Assembly (NCBI GenBank): GCA_965223465.1
Contig: OZ245025.1
Coordinates: 1,798,001-1,862,000 of the forward strand
DNA length: 64,000 nt
Source of the DNA: JAAELZ01 sp965223465
GTDB lineage: Bacteria; Pseudomonadota; Gammaproteobacteria; Arenicellales; Poriferihabitantaceae
Direction of reading: 5' to 3'
The stretch's first letter is position 1; every line of letters starts with the position of its first letter. Below, one piece after another: positions 38,685 through 48,789 of the stretch. The notes below the pieces were generated by a model. The model did no database searches, was not told the origin of the DNA, and worked only from the letters and a program-made list of their open reading frames with translations. A program made the translations under genes and the position numbers.

Positions 38685-38860
38685 TTTGCGCTTAAAGTCA
38701 CTGACAGCTATGATTATCTGATCCCATTGGTCGGAAGCTGACAATGTTTCCTCTGCGCTACTTAAAACCCAGCGACCAAAATATTATTAAAACGCTGATT
38801 GCGATAACGATGGTTTACTGATAATCTGAACCGGTAACTCAACTATTAGCTCGAAACATT

Positions 38861-39118
38861 ATGGCTCACGACAAAATTCATGCTCTTTCAACTGAATTAT
38901 GCGATCTCTTGGGAGCAAACACATCCAATAAAAATGTTGAAAAGGTTTCTGAAGTTTTAGTTGATTTGCTTGCTGAAATTGCAGAAAAAAACACCAAAGA
39001 ATATAACAAAATCGTTCGCGCACACGTCGGCAAAGATTCTAAACTCGCGGAGAAGATTACGGAAGAAATAAAAGAAAAACGCGATTCGTTGGTGGCTAAT
39101 TTATCTGCGTTACGCTGA
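38861..39118 (+). CDS. small helical protein of unknown function
   Basis: 85 residues, highly charged and helical (EKVSEVLVDLLAEIAEKNTK, KLAEKITEEIKEKRDSLVAN). No signal or membrane segment, so cytoplasmic. No family recognised. Believed real because of its low-complexity-free composition, ATG start and isolation from other frames; no strong ribosome site. Confidence 0.55.
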   Translation: MAHDKIHALSTELCDLLGANTSNKNVEKVSEVLVDLLAEIAEKNTKEYNKIVRAHVGKDSKLAEKITEEIKEKRDSLVANLSALR

Positions 39119-39235
39119 AATCCATTCCAAGGTAAGATCGGCTGACTGGTTTAGCGGGCTATGTAATTTTAATTTCGTTTCACCGTTAAAAAACACAAGA
39201 TAAACCACCGCTGGCCAACCACCGCCATACTTAAA

Positions 39236-40198
39236 TTAGTGGTCACTGGTTAATACGCGATTCGCTAAAATTTCTTTTTTACTGTCAATATATTGCTGTT
39301 GCTCAGGAGCCAGAACCATCGCCTGATCGATTGCCCTAAGTGCTGCTTGCTTTTTATTGAGTTTTGCCAATGCATAGGCAAGATTGTTCCAGGCCTGCGG
39401 TTTCTTTGGGTGTACTTGGGTTGCCGCGCGAAAAGCAACTTCTGCCCCCACATAATCTGCTATGGCAAAGGCCGCATTGCCCAGCCCCATTTGCAGAATA
39501 AAACTGCGTGGCCAACGGGCTAGCCCTGTTTGGTAGGCCTTGACCATGTTTTCAGGGGTTGCGGAATTTTCCAGTTCGATTGCCGCTTCGCGATATGTGA
39601 TTTCGTTGGCAGAGATTGGCATAAACCCTATCGGCACCATCACCACTGACCAATTTTCTGCTCGCTGCCAGGTTCGCTCAAACACGCTAAATGAGCGAAC
39701 GAGCCGCTTGGTCCTTCCTGAGCGCAGAATGATTACTTGGTTGTGTAGGTCATACCCAATCACGACTGCATAGTGCCAATAGGGATAAGCGGCTAACCCA
39801 AGGTTTTGCATCACCAATACTGGATGACCCACCGCAACTTCTCGCAAAACAGATGTCAATTTTCCATCTTGCACAATAGCGAGATAGTTAAAACGTCTTG
39901 CTACTGCCAACATCTCCGCCCGCAAACTCCCTTTGAGTGCTGGAACATAAACCAGCGGCATGAGCTGTGCTGGGCTAATTAGTTCTTGATAGTTGTTTAG
40001 GACCATTGCAAGTGCCGCAGGGCCGCATTGGTACGCTCGTTGCGGATAAAAAGGAACAGATTCTAATTCCACCAGCGGTGGAATATCGGCTGGTTTTGCT
40101 TGAATTTGACGCGTCTGCCTGGGTGTGATGCAAGCGGTGAAAAGCATCAAGATGCCTAACACGGCTGCCAGACGCAAGCCGTGTTTGTGTTGCCGCAT
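39236..40198 (-). CDS. PA2778-family C39-like cysteine peptidase lipoprotein with TPR
   Basis: 320 residues. Lipobox LFTAC (C23), then a C39-like peptidase domain with probable catalytic C58 (YQCGPAAL) and H142 (YWHYAVVIGYD), and a C-terminal TPR region (AWNNLAYALAKLNKKQAALR). This matches the PA2778 family, found paired with PA2779-type proteins. Its ATG overlaps the PA2779-like stop (TAATG). Role unknown; probably processing of a periplasmic peptide. Confidence 0.85.
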   Translation of the reverse strand: MRQHKHGLRLAAVLGILMLFTACITPRQTRQIQAKPADIPPLVELESVPFYPQRAYQCGPAALAMVLNNYQELISPAQLMPLVYVPALKGSLRAEMLAVARRFNYLAIVQDGKLTSVLREVAVGHPVLVMQNLGLAAYPYWHYAVVIGYDLHNQVIILRSGRTKRLVRSFSVFERTWQRAENWSVVMVPIGFMPISANEITYREAAIELENSATPENMVKAYQTGLARWPRSFILQMGLGNAAFAIADYVGAEVAFRAATQVHPKKPQAWNNLAYALAKLNKKQAALRAIDQAMVLAPEQQQYIDSKKEILANRVLTSDH

Positions 40199-40572
40199 TA
40201 TCTAATGGGGTGGATAAAGGTGAAAATATCGGTGGCCCCAATCACATCGGTGATGACAAATACAATGAACAAAGTAAGTAATATACTTCCCGCGCCGGCA
40301 CCAGCTGGCAAATTACTCAACTTATGTGAAATTTGACTGATTTGGTCATCAGTTAATTGGGCGACACGCGCTTTGGCGTGCTGTCGCATCACACCTAAAT
40401 CGACCAATTGTTGCTCTAAATCTTTTCGAGCCTGGCTTAGATCTTGTGTTGAGTGATGCGTTGGTAGCAAATCTGGTGTACTCACCATAGCTGCATCTAC
40501 AGGTACCTGAATGCCCAAGACAAGTGCAATACAGATAACCACAGACATTAGATTTGTTCGAAACTCTTTCAT
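40198..40572 (-). CDS. PA2779-family small membrane protein
   Basis: 124 residues: a signal peptide (MSVVICIALVLGIQVPVDAA), a short helical region (QARKDLEQQLVDLGVMRQHA) with LTDDQISQISHKLSNLPAGA, and a C-terminal membrane helix. This layout and the LPAGAGAG turn fit the PA2779 family. It is translationally coupled to the PA2778-like peptidase and may be its substrate or partner, an inference from constant pairing. Confidence 0.85.
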   Translation of the reverse strand: MKEFRTNLMSVVICIALVLGIQVPVDAAMVSTPDLLPTHHSTQDLSQARKDLEQQLVDLGVMRQHAKARVAQLTDDQISQISHKLSNLPAGAGAGSILLTLFIVFVITDVIGATDIFTFIHPIR

Positions 40573-40723
40573 GGTTTCACCCTCGCTGATATTAAAACTT
40601 TGGTTATAGAAGTAATCGGAATATTTATATTATCCACTTTCTTAGGTGAATAGGGTTTTAATGCTGTCTTAATAAGAGTAATTTGAAGCCCAATGATTTT
40701 GGTTGTTATGAGATAAAACAAAT

Positions 40724-41062
40724 ATGAAACAGATTGATTGGCAAGATTTTACACAAGTAGAACTGCGGGTTGGCACGATTCTCGCGGTGAACAATTTTCC
40801 TGAAGCCAGGCACCCAGCCTATATATTAAAACTAGATTTTGGTAAACCGCTGGGCATTAAAAAATCCAGCGCACAGATTACTGATCTATATAGCAAAGCA
40901 GACCTGATTGGTAAGCAGGTGATAGCGGTGGTGAATTTTCCACCTAAGCAAATCGGGCCCATCATGTCTGAGTGTTTGGTGACTGGTTTTCACCGAGAAG
41001 ACGGCTCGGTTGTCCTCGCAACGCCAGATGATGTCGTGCCAAATGGTGCGCGCCTGGCATAA
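40724..41062 (+). CDS. csaA: CsaA-type tRNA-binding protein
   Basis: 112 residues forming a single EMAP/tRNA-binding OB fold: FTQVELRVGTILAVNNFPEA, then GIKKSSAQITDLY and IGKQVIAVVNFPPKQIGPI. CsaA homologues are dimeric tRNA-binding proteins with proposed chaperone activity. Complete and alone on the plus strand. Confidence 0.9.
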   Translation: MKQIDWQDFTQVELRVGTILAVNNFPEARHPAYILKLDFGKPLGIKKSSAQITDLYSKADLIGKQVIAVVNFPPKQIGPIMSECLVTGFHREDGSVVLATPDDVVPNGARLA

Positions 41063-41177
41063 ATCTACCAGCTTAAATGGTGATTCCTAATTTCAGGTTT
41101 GTTGCTGCATTGGGTCGTTCCCCGCGCAGTTTGTTATTTTGTAAGTGTTTAATTAAAACGTCGCCTTAAGGTAAAAA

Positions 41178-42887
41178 TTAATCTTCCTTCAAACGTTTAC
41201 GCAACTCGAATTTTTGGACTTTACCGGTTGCGGTTTTGGGTATCGCGCCAAATACAACCTTTTTAGGTTTTTTAAAACGTGCAATATGCGTAGCGCAATG
41301 ATCAATCAGCGTTTGCTCAGTGACTTCTTCACTATCTGTATAGCTGCTTTTTAACTCCACAAAGGCACAAGGCACTTCACCCCACTTTTTATCCGGCATG
41401 GCGACCACCGCGGCATCACCCACCGCTGGATGTTTGTACAAAGCATTTTCGATCTCAACCGAAGAAATATTCTCACCCCCTGAAATAATGATGTCCTTAG
41501 CACGATCTTTAATCTGAATGTACCCATCTGCATGCACCACCGCCAAATCACCGCTATGAAACCAACCGTTTTGAAACGCGTCTGCCGTCGCTTCTGGATC
41601 TTTCAAATAACCCACCATCAGTGTATTACCACGAATGACAATCTCTCCCAGGGTTTGGCCATCATGCGGGACTTCCTCACCACTTTCAATATCCAAAACG
41701 CATACTGCTTCGGTCATGGGAAAGCGCACTCCCTGACGAGCCTTAACCTCAGCGACTTCAGATTGGGCTAGCTCATCCCAGCACTGCTGAGGAGCTGCCT
41801 GGAGAATATGACCATAACTTTCAGTTAAGCCATAGACATGCATGATTTCAAATCCCATTCCCTCCATTTTCTCCAGTACGGCGGCCGGGGGTGGCGCGCC
41901 CGCTGTCATGCAATATACAGTACGATCGTGAGCGACCTTGTCTGGACATGCTTCTGCATTTGCCAGCATATTCAATACAATCGGCGCACCGCCAAAATGG
42001 GTCACACCATAGGCTTGCATGGCAGAAAATATTTCCTTCGGGACGATATTACGAACGCACACCACAGTCGCTGCCATCGCGGTCATCGTCCAGGCATGCC
42101 CCCAGCCATTACAATGAAACAATGGGACTGTATAAAGATACACGGGATGTTGGGGTATAGCCCAGCCAGCGATGGTGCCCATGGTCATCAGGTAAGAACC
42201 GCGATGATGATAGACCACGGCTTTGGGTAAGCCTGATGTTCCCGAAGTGAAATTTATCGCCAATGGACTAAGCTCATCTTTCACCTGGCACCCGATATAC
42301 GCTTTTGTGGTGATATCCTGTGCGGTTAACAGGCTATCGTAATCGATAATATTAATGCCTTTTGGCAGCGCTGGTTTTTTGAGCGCGTGAGGATCGTCAA
42401 TTAGAATCACCGGAATATCTCGATGATGATGCTTGAGGTAGATAATGCCTTCAATTACCTGTGGCAATAATTCGCGGTCTACGATCAAGGCTTTAGATTC
42501 TGCAAATGAAAGAATATAACGAATGGTTTCAGCGTCCAGGCGGGTGTTAATCGTGTTGATCACCGCGCCAGCCAGTGGAATGAAAAAATGTGCTTCAAAG
42601 GTGTGGGGGGTATTGAAAGCCAGCACTGAAACCGTATCAAATGGCTGAATACCTAAACCCTGCAGCGCGGCTGCCATCTGCTGGCAACGATGGTGTATTT
42701 GTGACCAGGTATATTGTTGCTCATGGTAGATCAGGCTGGTGTGATCCGGGAAAACATCTGCGGTGCGTGCCAGGTAAGCAAGCGGTGTTAATGGCGTAAA
42801 GTTTGCGCGATTACCTCTGAACTGCTTCAACGAGTCATACATGCTGGGTAAGGGGTAGTCTGTACTCATATCGGTTTTAGTGCTCAA
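41178..42887 (-). CDS. acyl-CoA ligase (AMP-binding), possible DmdB-role enzyme
   Basis: 569-residue adenylate-forming enzyme: P-loop NFTSGTSGLPKAVVYHHRG, adenine motif VYGLTESYG, hinge and catalytic Lys region (FHSGDLAV, KTATGKVQKFELRK). It activates a carboxylic acid to its CoA thioester. It does not obviously belong to the known Ruegeria DmdB clade, but it lies last in a run that starts with dmdA, so activation of methylmercaptopropionate is one candidate role; medium-chain fatty acids are another. 72 bases separate it from the FadN-like gene. Confidence 0.88.
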   Translation of the reverse strand: MSTKTDMSTDYPLPSMYDSLKQFRGNRANFTPLTPLAYLARTADVFPDHTSLIYHEQQYTWSQIHHRCQQMAAALQGLGIQPFDTVSVLAFNTPHTFEAHFFIPLAGAVINTINTRLDAETIRYILSFAESKALIVDRELLPQVIEGIIYLKHHHRDIPVILIDDPHALKKPALPKGINIIDYDSLLTAQDITTKAYIGCQVKDELSPLAINFTSGTSGLPKAVVYHHRGSYLMTMGTIAGWAIPQHPVYLYTVPLFHCNGWGHAWTMTAMAATVVCVRNIVPKEIFSAMQAYGVTHFGGAPIVLNMLANAEACPDKVAHDRTVYCMTAGAPPPAAVLEKMEGMGFEIMHVYGLTESYGHILQAAPQQCWDELAQSEVAEVKARQGVRFPMTEAVCVLDIESGEEVPHDGQTLGEIVIRGNTLMVGYLKDPEATADAFQNGWFHSGDLAVVHADGYIQIKDRAKDIIISGGENISSVEIENALYKHPAVGDAAVVAMPDKKWGEVPCAFVELKSSYTDSEEVTEQTLIDHCATHIARFKKPKKVVFGAIPKTATGKVQKFELRKRLKED

Positions 42888-42959
42888 ATATAAAATGGAT
42901 GCATGCTCTATGCGTAAATGAACAATCCTCTGTCGATAACCCGTTGCTGTTGAGCATGC

Positions 42960-45296
42960 CTAATTGCGCAGGTTCTGACCTAAATCCAACATACTTTCAA
43001 TCCGAGCGCGGGTCTCAGGTGTTTTAACCAGGCAAAGAAACGCACGGCGCTCTGCATCGTATAAATCTTGCTCAGACCACAACGTTCCTGCATCAATCTC
43101 CCCACCACTAACGATACTCGCCATTGCGCGACCAACCACTGTATCGTGCGGCATTAACGCGCCCTTTTTGTGTGCCTGATCTAGCCACTCTACCATCGCC
43201 TGATACACTGGCGCACCCGGCATACGTAAAGCGGGCCGATGCCGATGAACCGCTTCTGACATATCTTTTATTTTCTGTAAGGCGTGTCCAAGCAAGCGAT
43301 CTCGATTCATCAAGTAACCATCCGCTGAGATGATCATCGCCAGATCCAGTGCCATTGACGGGGACGAGGCAGTCACGCCATATCCCAGATTCTTAAACGC
43401 CTTCCATGATGCCTGTTCAATTTGATCAATGGGTAAGGCAAGCTTCTCACGCCAGCGATACAGAATCTCTTTACAGCCGCCACCACCAGGAACCAAGCCC
43501 ACCAAACTCTCAACCAAACCCATAACCGAATTAGCGTGGCAGATTACATGCTGAGCATGCAATACCACTTCAAAGCCACCGCCTATAGACAGCCCAGAAG
43601 GCGCTGCAATGACCGGGAAATCGGCAACTGCCATTTTATGTACGGTTTGTTGAAAATGATTTAGAAATGTATCCAGGCCTACGTAATCCTCTTGTTGAAC
43701 AAACTCACGAATGGCTGCAAGATTCACCCCACAAGAAAAATGCTGGGCATCATTGTGTACGATCAAACCGTTTAAACCAAACGCTTCGACTTTATTTAAG
43801 GCATCATCGAGAATCGCCATCGAATTGCCATCCAGCGCATTCGCTTTACTGTGAAACTCTACCAGTGCAGCACCTTCATACTCATACCAGCTGGCAACTG
43901 CATTCGAGTATTGTGGGGTTAAAGTTCGTCTAATTTCGTTAAATCGAATCACTCCGGGTGCGCGCTTGATGGGCTGCCAGTTGCTTTTTTTCTGCGCATC
44001 ATCCCATAGTCGTATTTGTAACGCACCATTGGCGACACGATAAAATACAGGATTGGGTTCTTTATAGATTTGCATCAACAAGGGTGGCACCGTGCGCCCT
44101 TCCAATTGCAAGCGCTGCACCGCATAGCCAAGCCCAATGTTGTCTAACATCTCAAACGGGCCCGCCACCCAGTTATACCCAAGCTTCATCGCTTCATCGA
44201 TTGCGCTGGGGTCATTACCCACTTCAGGTATGAGCGACGCAGCGTAACAGAGGGTTTCAGAGAGTACTCGCCACGCGTATTGTCCAACTTCGCTCTCATC
44301 TTCGAGCAAACGACGTATCCCCTGTTGCTCCGCCTGGTTAACAATGTCGATGTCGGGACGATCAAAATTAATATAATCACCTGTCGCAAAATCTAGGACC
44401 CGTTTTGCGCTCTCTGCGTCGGGCTGAAAGTAAAACCCTTTACCCTGTTTATTCCCAGTCTGACCATTTTCGATCATTCTGGTCATGCAATCAATCGGCG
44501 CCGCGACCGCGTGAAATGGATCGTCTTGAGGAAGAATACTGACCAAACTTTTCACCACATCCGACATCAGGTCGATTCCGATCAGATCATATAAACCAAA
44601 CACCCCGGTTTTAGGTATCCCCATTGGTCGCCCAAAAATAGCATCTGCCACTGGCGGTGCCAAACTTGCTTTAAAGGCTTCGTGTAAAGCACATTGAATC
44701 GCAAACACGCCAACCCGATTGGCCAAGAACCCGGGGGTATCTTTACATGCCACCACCCCTTTACCCAGATTTTCTTCGCAAAACTTCGTCAGTTTTTGCA
44801 TCACGAGTTCCTGAGTATGCTCTCCACGCACCAGCTCCAGTAATTGCATGTAACGCACGGGATTGAAAAAATGGGTAATCGCAAATCGCTGGCGGAGTGA
44901 ATCAGTCATGCCTTCAGTCAACAAGCTGATCGGAATAGTAGAGGTATTCGAGGTTAATATCGCTTCGGGTGGTAAATGTTGGGCGAGCTGATCGTATAAT
45001 TGGTGCTTAACTTCCAATCGTTCGACCACCGCTTCAGCAACCCAATCACAATCTGCTACCTGCGCGAGATCATCTCTGATGTTACCCAGCTGAATTCTGT
45101 GCGCTGCCTCGTCATTCATTAGGCCCGGTTGATTAGGGTTTTGCAAACGCTCCAGACCTTTGCGCGCGAAGGCGTTTACATCATCCCCTTCACTTGGAAG
45201 ATCAAGCATCCACACATCGATACCCGCATTGGCAACCTGACCCGCAATACCCGAGCCCATGGTACCAGAACCGATAACGACCACTTTATTAAACAT
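42960..45296 (-). CDS. FadN-type 3-hydroxyacyl-CoA dehydrogenase/enoyl-CoA hydratase
   Basis: 778 residues. The NAD-binding dehydrogenase comes first (GSGTMGSGIAGQVANAG, residues 8-24; SNTSTIPISLL) and the crotonase-fold hydratase last (oxyanion regions SCGVNLAAI and GLSIGGGFEVVLHAQ). This order, opposite to E. coli FadB/FadJ, is that of FadN. It oxidises fatty acyl-CoA intermediates. Being between the hydrolase and the acyl-CoA ligase of the dmdA run, its hydratase half might act on methylthioacryloyl-CoA, which is speculative. Confidence 0.92.
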   Translation of the reverse strand: MFNKVVVIGSGTMGSGIAGQVANAGIDVWMLDLPSEGDDVNAFARKGLERLQNPNQPGLMNDEAAHRIQLGNIRDDLAQVADCDWVAEAVVERLEVKHQLYDQLAQHLPPEAILTSNTSTIPISLLTEGMTDSLRQRFAITHFFNPVRYMQLLELVRGEHTQELVMQKLTKFCEENLGKGVVACKDTPGFLANRVGVFAIQCALHEAFKASLAPPVADAIFGRPMGIPKTGVFGLYDLIGIDLMSDVVKSLVSILPQDDPFHAVAAPIDCMTRMIENGQTGNKQGKGFYFQPDAESAKRVLDFATGDYINFDRPDIDIVNQAEQQGIRRLLEDESEVGQYAWRVLSETLCYAASLIPEVGNDPSAIDEAMKLGYNWVAGPFEMLDNIGLGYAVQRLQLEGRTVPPLLMQIYKEPNPVFYRVANGALQIRLWDDAQKKSNWQPIKRAPGVIRFNEIRRTLTPQYSNAVASWYEYEGAALVEFHSKANALDGNSMAILDDALNKVEAFGLNGLIVHNDAQHFSCGVNLAAIREFVQQEDYVGLDTFLNHFQQTVHKMAVADFPVIAAPSGLSIGGGFEVVLHAQHVICHANSVMGLVESLVGLVPGGGGCKEILYRWREKLALPIDQIEQASWKAFKNLGYGVTASSPSMALDLAMIISADGYLMNRDRLLGHALQKIKDMSEAVHRHRPALRMPGAPVYQAMVEWLDQAHKKGALMPHDTVVGRAMASIVSGGEIDAGTLWSEQDLYDAERRAFLCLVKTPETRARIESMLDLGQNLRN

Positions 45297-45364
45297 AGGT
45301 TTTTACCCGAAACACGTTCATATGATTCATTTAATACATAAAAATACTTACGCCCCCTTTTTAC

Positions 45365-46156
45365 TCAGAGGCCACTGATAAACGCTCGTAACGCGTGCAA
45401 ACAATCATCCGGTGCTTCAATGGGAAGCATATGACCCACTTTTCCCAGGCTCACCATGGATTGCACATTCGCTAATGAATCAGCCAGCGCGTGCCCTGCC
45501 TTGGCAGGCGTCATTTTATCTTGCTCAGCGAGAACGAGTTGCACTGGCATTGTGAGCTTAGCAGCAATCTGTTCGCCTCTCCTATACGCATTGCAAGCCA
45601 CTAAATCAGTATACAACGGGTTGTTTTGCATAATGCGGGTACCGATCCCAATAGGTGCTTGCCCAGGTACGGCAGATAGGCCAAACTGGTAATCTTGCCC
45701 AAAACCCCAGTTGAGCATTGCCGCTACCGCTTTATTTTGATCTGACGCGGCCAGTGAAAGGAGCTGTTCGTTGACGGGAATGGCTGCAGCACTCGCAATG
45801 ACGCTGAGCGAGCGCACCCTTTTGGGCTGTCGCGCTGCCATTTCCATCGCGACTAACGCACCTTGCGAATGCCCAACTACGCTGGTCTGTTCAACTCCCA
45901 TTTGATCAATCAGTTGCGACAACCACTGTGCCATGCCCTCAATACTCTCTATAGGCTTACCTGCTGACAGACTATGCCCAGGAAGATCCGGCGCTAACAC
46001 TGAAAATCCATGAAATGCAAACCATCTGGATTGCAAAGCCCAACAACGATGATCCAGCCCACTACCATGCAAAAACATCACCGTGGGCAGTGCGCTGTCA
46101 AATTCCTTACCGCCAGTAGCGACATAGGTTTTTGCTTTATTTAGGGTTAAATACAT
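45365..46156 (-). CDS. alpha/beta hydrolase
   Basis: 263 residues. Oxyanion motif FLHGSGLDHRCW, nucleophile elbow GHSQGALVAMEMAA, and the final catalytic His in VGHMLPIEAPDD are in order, with the acid in LAEQDKMTP. Related to homoserine-acetyltransferase-like and ester/thioester hydrolases. It starts 7 bases after metY, so it is surely in the same transcript; it may hydrolyse a CoA or ester intermediate of the pathway. Confidence 0.88.
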   Translation of the reverse strand: MYLTLNKAKTYVATGGKEFDSALPTVMFLHGSGLDHRCWALQSRWFAFHGFSVLAPDLPGHSLSAGKPIESIEGMAQWLSQLIDQMGVEQTSVVGHSQGALVAMEMAARQPKRVRSLSVIASAAAIPVNEQLLSLAASDQNKAVAAMLNWGFGQDYQFGLSAVPGQAPIGIGTRIMQNNPLYTDLVACNAYRRGEQIAAKLTMPVQLVLAEQDKMTPAKAGHALADSLANVQSMVSLGKVGHMLPIEAPDDCLHALRAFISGL

Positions 46157-46163
46157 ATTCGTC

Positions 46164-47480
46164 TTACACCCGACTGAGTCGCTCGGCGGCTTTTAACCCA
46201 AGCGCAAAATCTGCCTTAATATCAGAGATTGCCTCGATACCCACTGAAACACGTATTAAATCTGCAGAAATTCCCGCATCCTTCAAGGCCTGTGCATCTA
46301 ACCTGGAATGTGTTGTTGAGCCAGGATGCAACACCAAGGTACGCGAATCACCCACATTGGCAAGATTGGTTGAAAGCTGTAAGGCGTCCATGAACGCGGC
46401 GCCGGCTTTCCGACCACCCTTAATTCCAAAAGAAAAAATAGAGCCTGCCCCATGCGGGAATAACGATTCGATCAATTCCTCACTTTCATCATGTACCGAA
46501 GGATGGTTAACCCATGCCACCATTTCATGTTGGGATAACCAATCGAGTAAGGCATGGGTATTGTCGATATGCTGCCGCATACGCAAGCTCAAACTTTCCA
46601 GGCCTTGCATCAGCAAAAAGGCATTATGCGGGCTCAGGGTAGCCCCAAAATCTCGCATGGATTCCGCACGGATACGCATCGACAAGCTACTTGGGCCAAA
46701 TTCCTCCCAGAAATTAATCCCATGGAAGGGTTCATAAGGTTCTGCAAGGGTAGGAAATTTACGCTTATCGTCACGCAACCGTACGCTCCAATCGAAATTA
46801 CCCCCATCCACAATCGCTCCCCCAATTGCATTACCACTACCACCAATCCATTTGGTCAACGAGTGCACAACGATATGCGCACCATGACGAATCGGATTAC
46901 ATAAGGCAGGCGTCGCAAAAGTAGCATCGACCACCAATGGGATACCGTGCCGCTTGGCAAGCTTCGACAGGCGGGGGATGTCAGCGATGTCCAACCCTGG
47001 ATTACCAATAGATTCACAAAAAAACAATTTGGTATTGTCACGCACTGCGGTGCTGATTTGTTCGTGATCATTGACCGAAACAAATGTAGTTTCGATACCC
47101 AGGCGTTTAAGGGTATGGCGTAGCAAGGTTGCGGTTGAACCATAAATTTGCGAAGCTGCGACAATGTGATCGCCCGCTGAGCACAGAGTTGCAAAAGTCG
47201 TAAACAAAGCGCTCATACCCGAGCTGGTGCACACACACGCCACGCCACTTTCGAGCGCCGCTAAACGTTGTTCCAGTACCGCAACCGTCGGGTTCGTCAT
47301 GCGACTGTATATATGTCCACCTTGCTCGATATTGAACAATGCTGCGCCATGTGCGACATCTTTAAAGGCATAACTCGTGGTTTGGTAAATCGGCACCGCA
47401 CGACTACCATGGGTTGGTTCTGGTTGATAACCGCTATGTAAAGCGATCGTTTCGGGGGCAAAAAAAGATGAATCACTCAT
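46164..47480 (-). CDS. metY: O-acetylhomoserine sulfhydrylase MetY
   Basis: 438-residue PLP enzyme of the Cys/Met metabolism family. Seen: TIALHSGYQPEPTHGSRAVP, IYQTTSYAFKD, and the Schiff-base Lys in VVHSLTKWIGGSG. It joins O-acetylhomoserine with sulfide to homocysteine or with methanethiol to methionine. The start at 47480 is preferred to the TTG at 47507 because GGTAG precedes it and the family begins MSDSSFF-like. It lies 20 bases behind dmdA, so it could capture the methanethiol from DMSP breakdown. Confidence 0.92.
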   Translation of the reverse strand: MSDSSFFAPETIALHSGYQPEPTHGSRAVPIYQTTSYAFKDVAHGAALFNIEQGGHIYSRMTNPTVAVLEQRLAALESGVACVCTSSGMSALFTTFATLCSAGDHIVAASQIYGSTATLLRHTLKRLGIETTFVSVNDHEQISTAVRDNTKLFFCESIGNPGLDIADIPRLSKLAKRHGIPLVVDATFATPALCNPIRHGAHIVVHSLTKWIGGSGNAIGGAIVDGGNFDWSVRLRDDKRKFPTLAEPYEPFHGINFWEEFGPSSLSMRIRAESMRDFGATLSPHNAFLLMQGLESLSLRMRQHIDNTHALLDWLSQHEMVAWVNHPSVHDESEELIESLFPHGAGSIFSFGIKGGRKAGAAFMDALQLSTNLANVGDSRTLVLHPGSTTHSRLDAQALKDAGISADLIRVSVGIEAISDIKADFALGLKAAERLSRV

Positions 47481-47500
47481 AAAGTTTCTACCTGTATTGA

Positions 47501-48664
47501 CTAGCAAGACTCGCGCGGTCGCAAGTCTAAATCCAGTGTTTTGAAATCAAATGGTATGGCGTGACAGCTTACAGCAGCCGGCTGCGCTCCTACTATAACC
47601 GTCAATGCCTCACCTAGTTTATCGTTAAGCGGCATTATAGGCACCTTTTGCAACATCGCGAAACCAAGATACGCATCATATCTTGCAGAAAGGCACTGTG
47701 AGGTGATTTGCCCAACTTGCTTGTCGTCGAGATACACGCCTTGCTCGTCCGGCAGGGCGCTTAATCCTCTACCCACAATACCCATTAACCGAGGGGAAAC
47801 CCCTTGTGCTTTGTGCGCGCGCAGGGCATCAACACTCATACTCTCAATTTCAGTATTTAGATCACAAAACTTTTCCAGCCCACATTGCAATGGTGTGTGG
47901 TTAAAGTACATATCATTACCAAATGACAAGAGCCCACTTTCGACACGTTCAATTAAATTTGGGCAACCCGGTCCCACGTTTAGATCTGCGCCTTGCTCAA
48001 AAAGCACATCCCAAAGCTGTTGCCCGAGAACTGCATCATCTACGTAAATTTCAAACCCTCCTTGCTTGGACCAACCCGAGCGCGCCACGATGAAAGGACG
48101 ACCCATAAAGCTTAGCCATTTATAGCGGAAAAAGCGAATATCCTTCACTTGATCTCCAAATACCCGCGCCATCAAAGTCTCTGCCTTCGGGCCTTGAACG
48201 GCAACGGGCCAAACATCGAGTTCGTTGACGTTCACCTCGAAATCGCCCCCTTGCGCCAGTCCTTTGGCCCACAACAATACGTTGGAGTCTGCGATACTTA
48301 ACCACCAGCGATCTGATCTGACTTTAATCGCAATCGGGTCATTAATCATTTTGCCCTGTTCATCACAGAGCGGAAGGTAAAAACACTGATCTGTTTGCGC
48401 ATTGGAAATATCTCTTGGCGTCATCCACTGAACCAGCTTAGCGGCATCTGCGCCTGCTATTTGAATCTGTCTTTCACAGGAAACATCCCAAACCTGCACA
48501 TGCTCACATAAGTGCCAATAATCTTCATCATCACTACGAAAACAGGTCGGCAATAACATATTGTTGTAGACCGTGTAGGCTTTTACCCCTAGCGCCTCGT
48601 TACGGGAAGTATAGGGCGTTGATCGAAGTCGATTAGAAACCGTTAGAATAGGTCTAGCTGGCAT
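47501..48664 (-). CDS. dmdA: dimethylsulfoniopropionate demethylase DmdA-like
   Basis: 387-residue GcvT-fold enzyme that moves a methyl group from DMSP to tetrahydrofolate, giving methylmercaptopropionate. It matches DmdA in segments where other GcvT-family proteins differ: NRLRSTPYTSRNEALGVKAY, TVYNNMLLPTCF, HVQVWDVSCERQ, ARSGWSKQGGFEIYVD and GPGCPNLIERVESGLLSFGN. The ATG at 48664 is chosen because the family starts near SNRLRSTP; an upstream in-frame TTG (48727) is less likely. First gene of a run with metY and CoA-thioester enzymes, and divergent from a LysR gene 125 bases away. Recalled from the Pelagibacter sequence, not searched. Confidence 0.88.
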   Translation of the reverse strand: MPARPILTVSNRLRSTPYTSRNEALGVKAYTVYNNMLLPTCFRSDDEDYWHLCEHVQVWDVSCERQIQIAGADAAKLVQWMTPRDISNAQTDQCFYLPLCDEQGKMINDPIAIKVRSDRWWLSIADSNVLLWAKGLAQGGDFEVNVNELDVWPVAVQGPKAETLMARVFGDQVKDIRFFRYKWLSFMGRPFIVARSGWSKQGGFEIYVDDAVLGQQLWDVLFEQGADLNVGPGCPNLIERVESGLLSFGNDMYFNHTPLQCGLEKFCDLNTEIESMSVDALRAHKAQGVSPRLMGIVGRGLSALPDEQGVYLDDKQVGQITSQCLSARYDAYLGFAMLQKVPIMPLNDKLGEALTVIVGAQPAAVSCHAIPFDFKTLDLDLRPRESC

Positions 48665-48700
48665 ATTTAATTCAGTTAAGTTAACTCGACATGCGCATAA

Positions 48701-48743
48701 TTTGCTGTTACTGAAAACACCTTGCAAACGAAATTAGTTTTGC
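48701..48743. promoter_or_regulatory. inverted repeats between dmdA and the LysR gene
   Basis: TTTGC (48701-48705), GCAAA (48724-48728) and TTTGC (48739-48743) form two overlapping dyads; GCAAA-N10-TTTGC has the size and symmetry of a LysR-type site. Seen directly, function inferred from the divergent layout. Confidence 0.35.
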
Positions 48744-48789
48744 CTGAGAACAACATTTTGTTAGTCTAGTGGAAAAATAAGTTATCCTA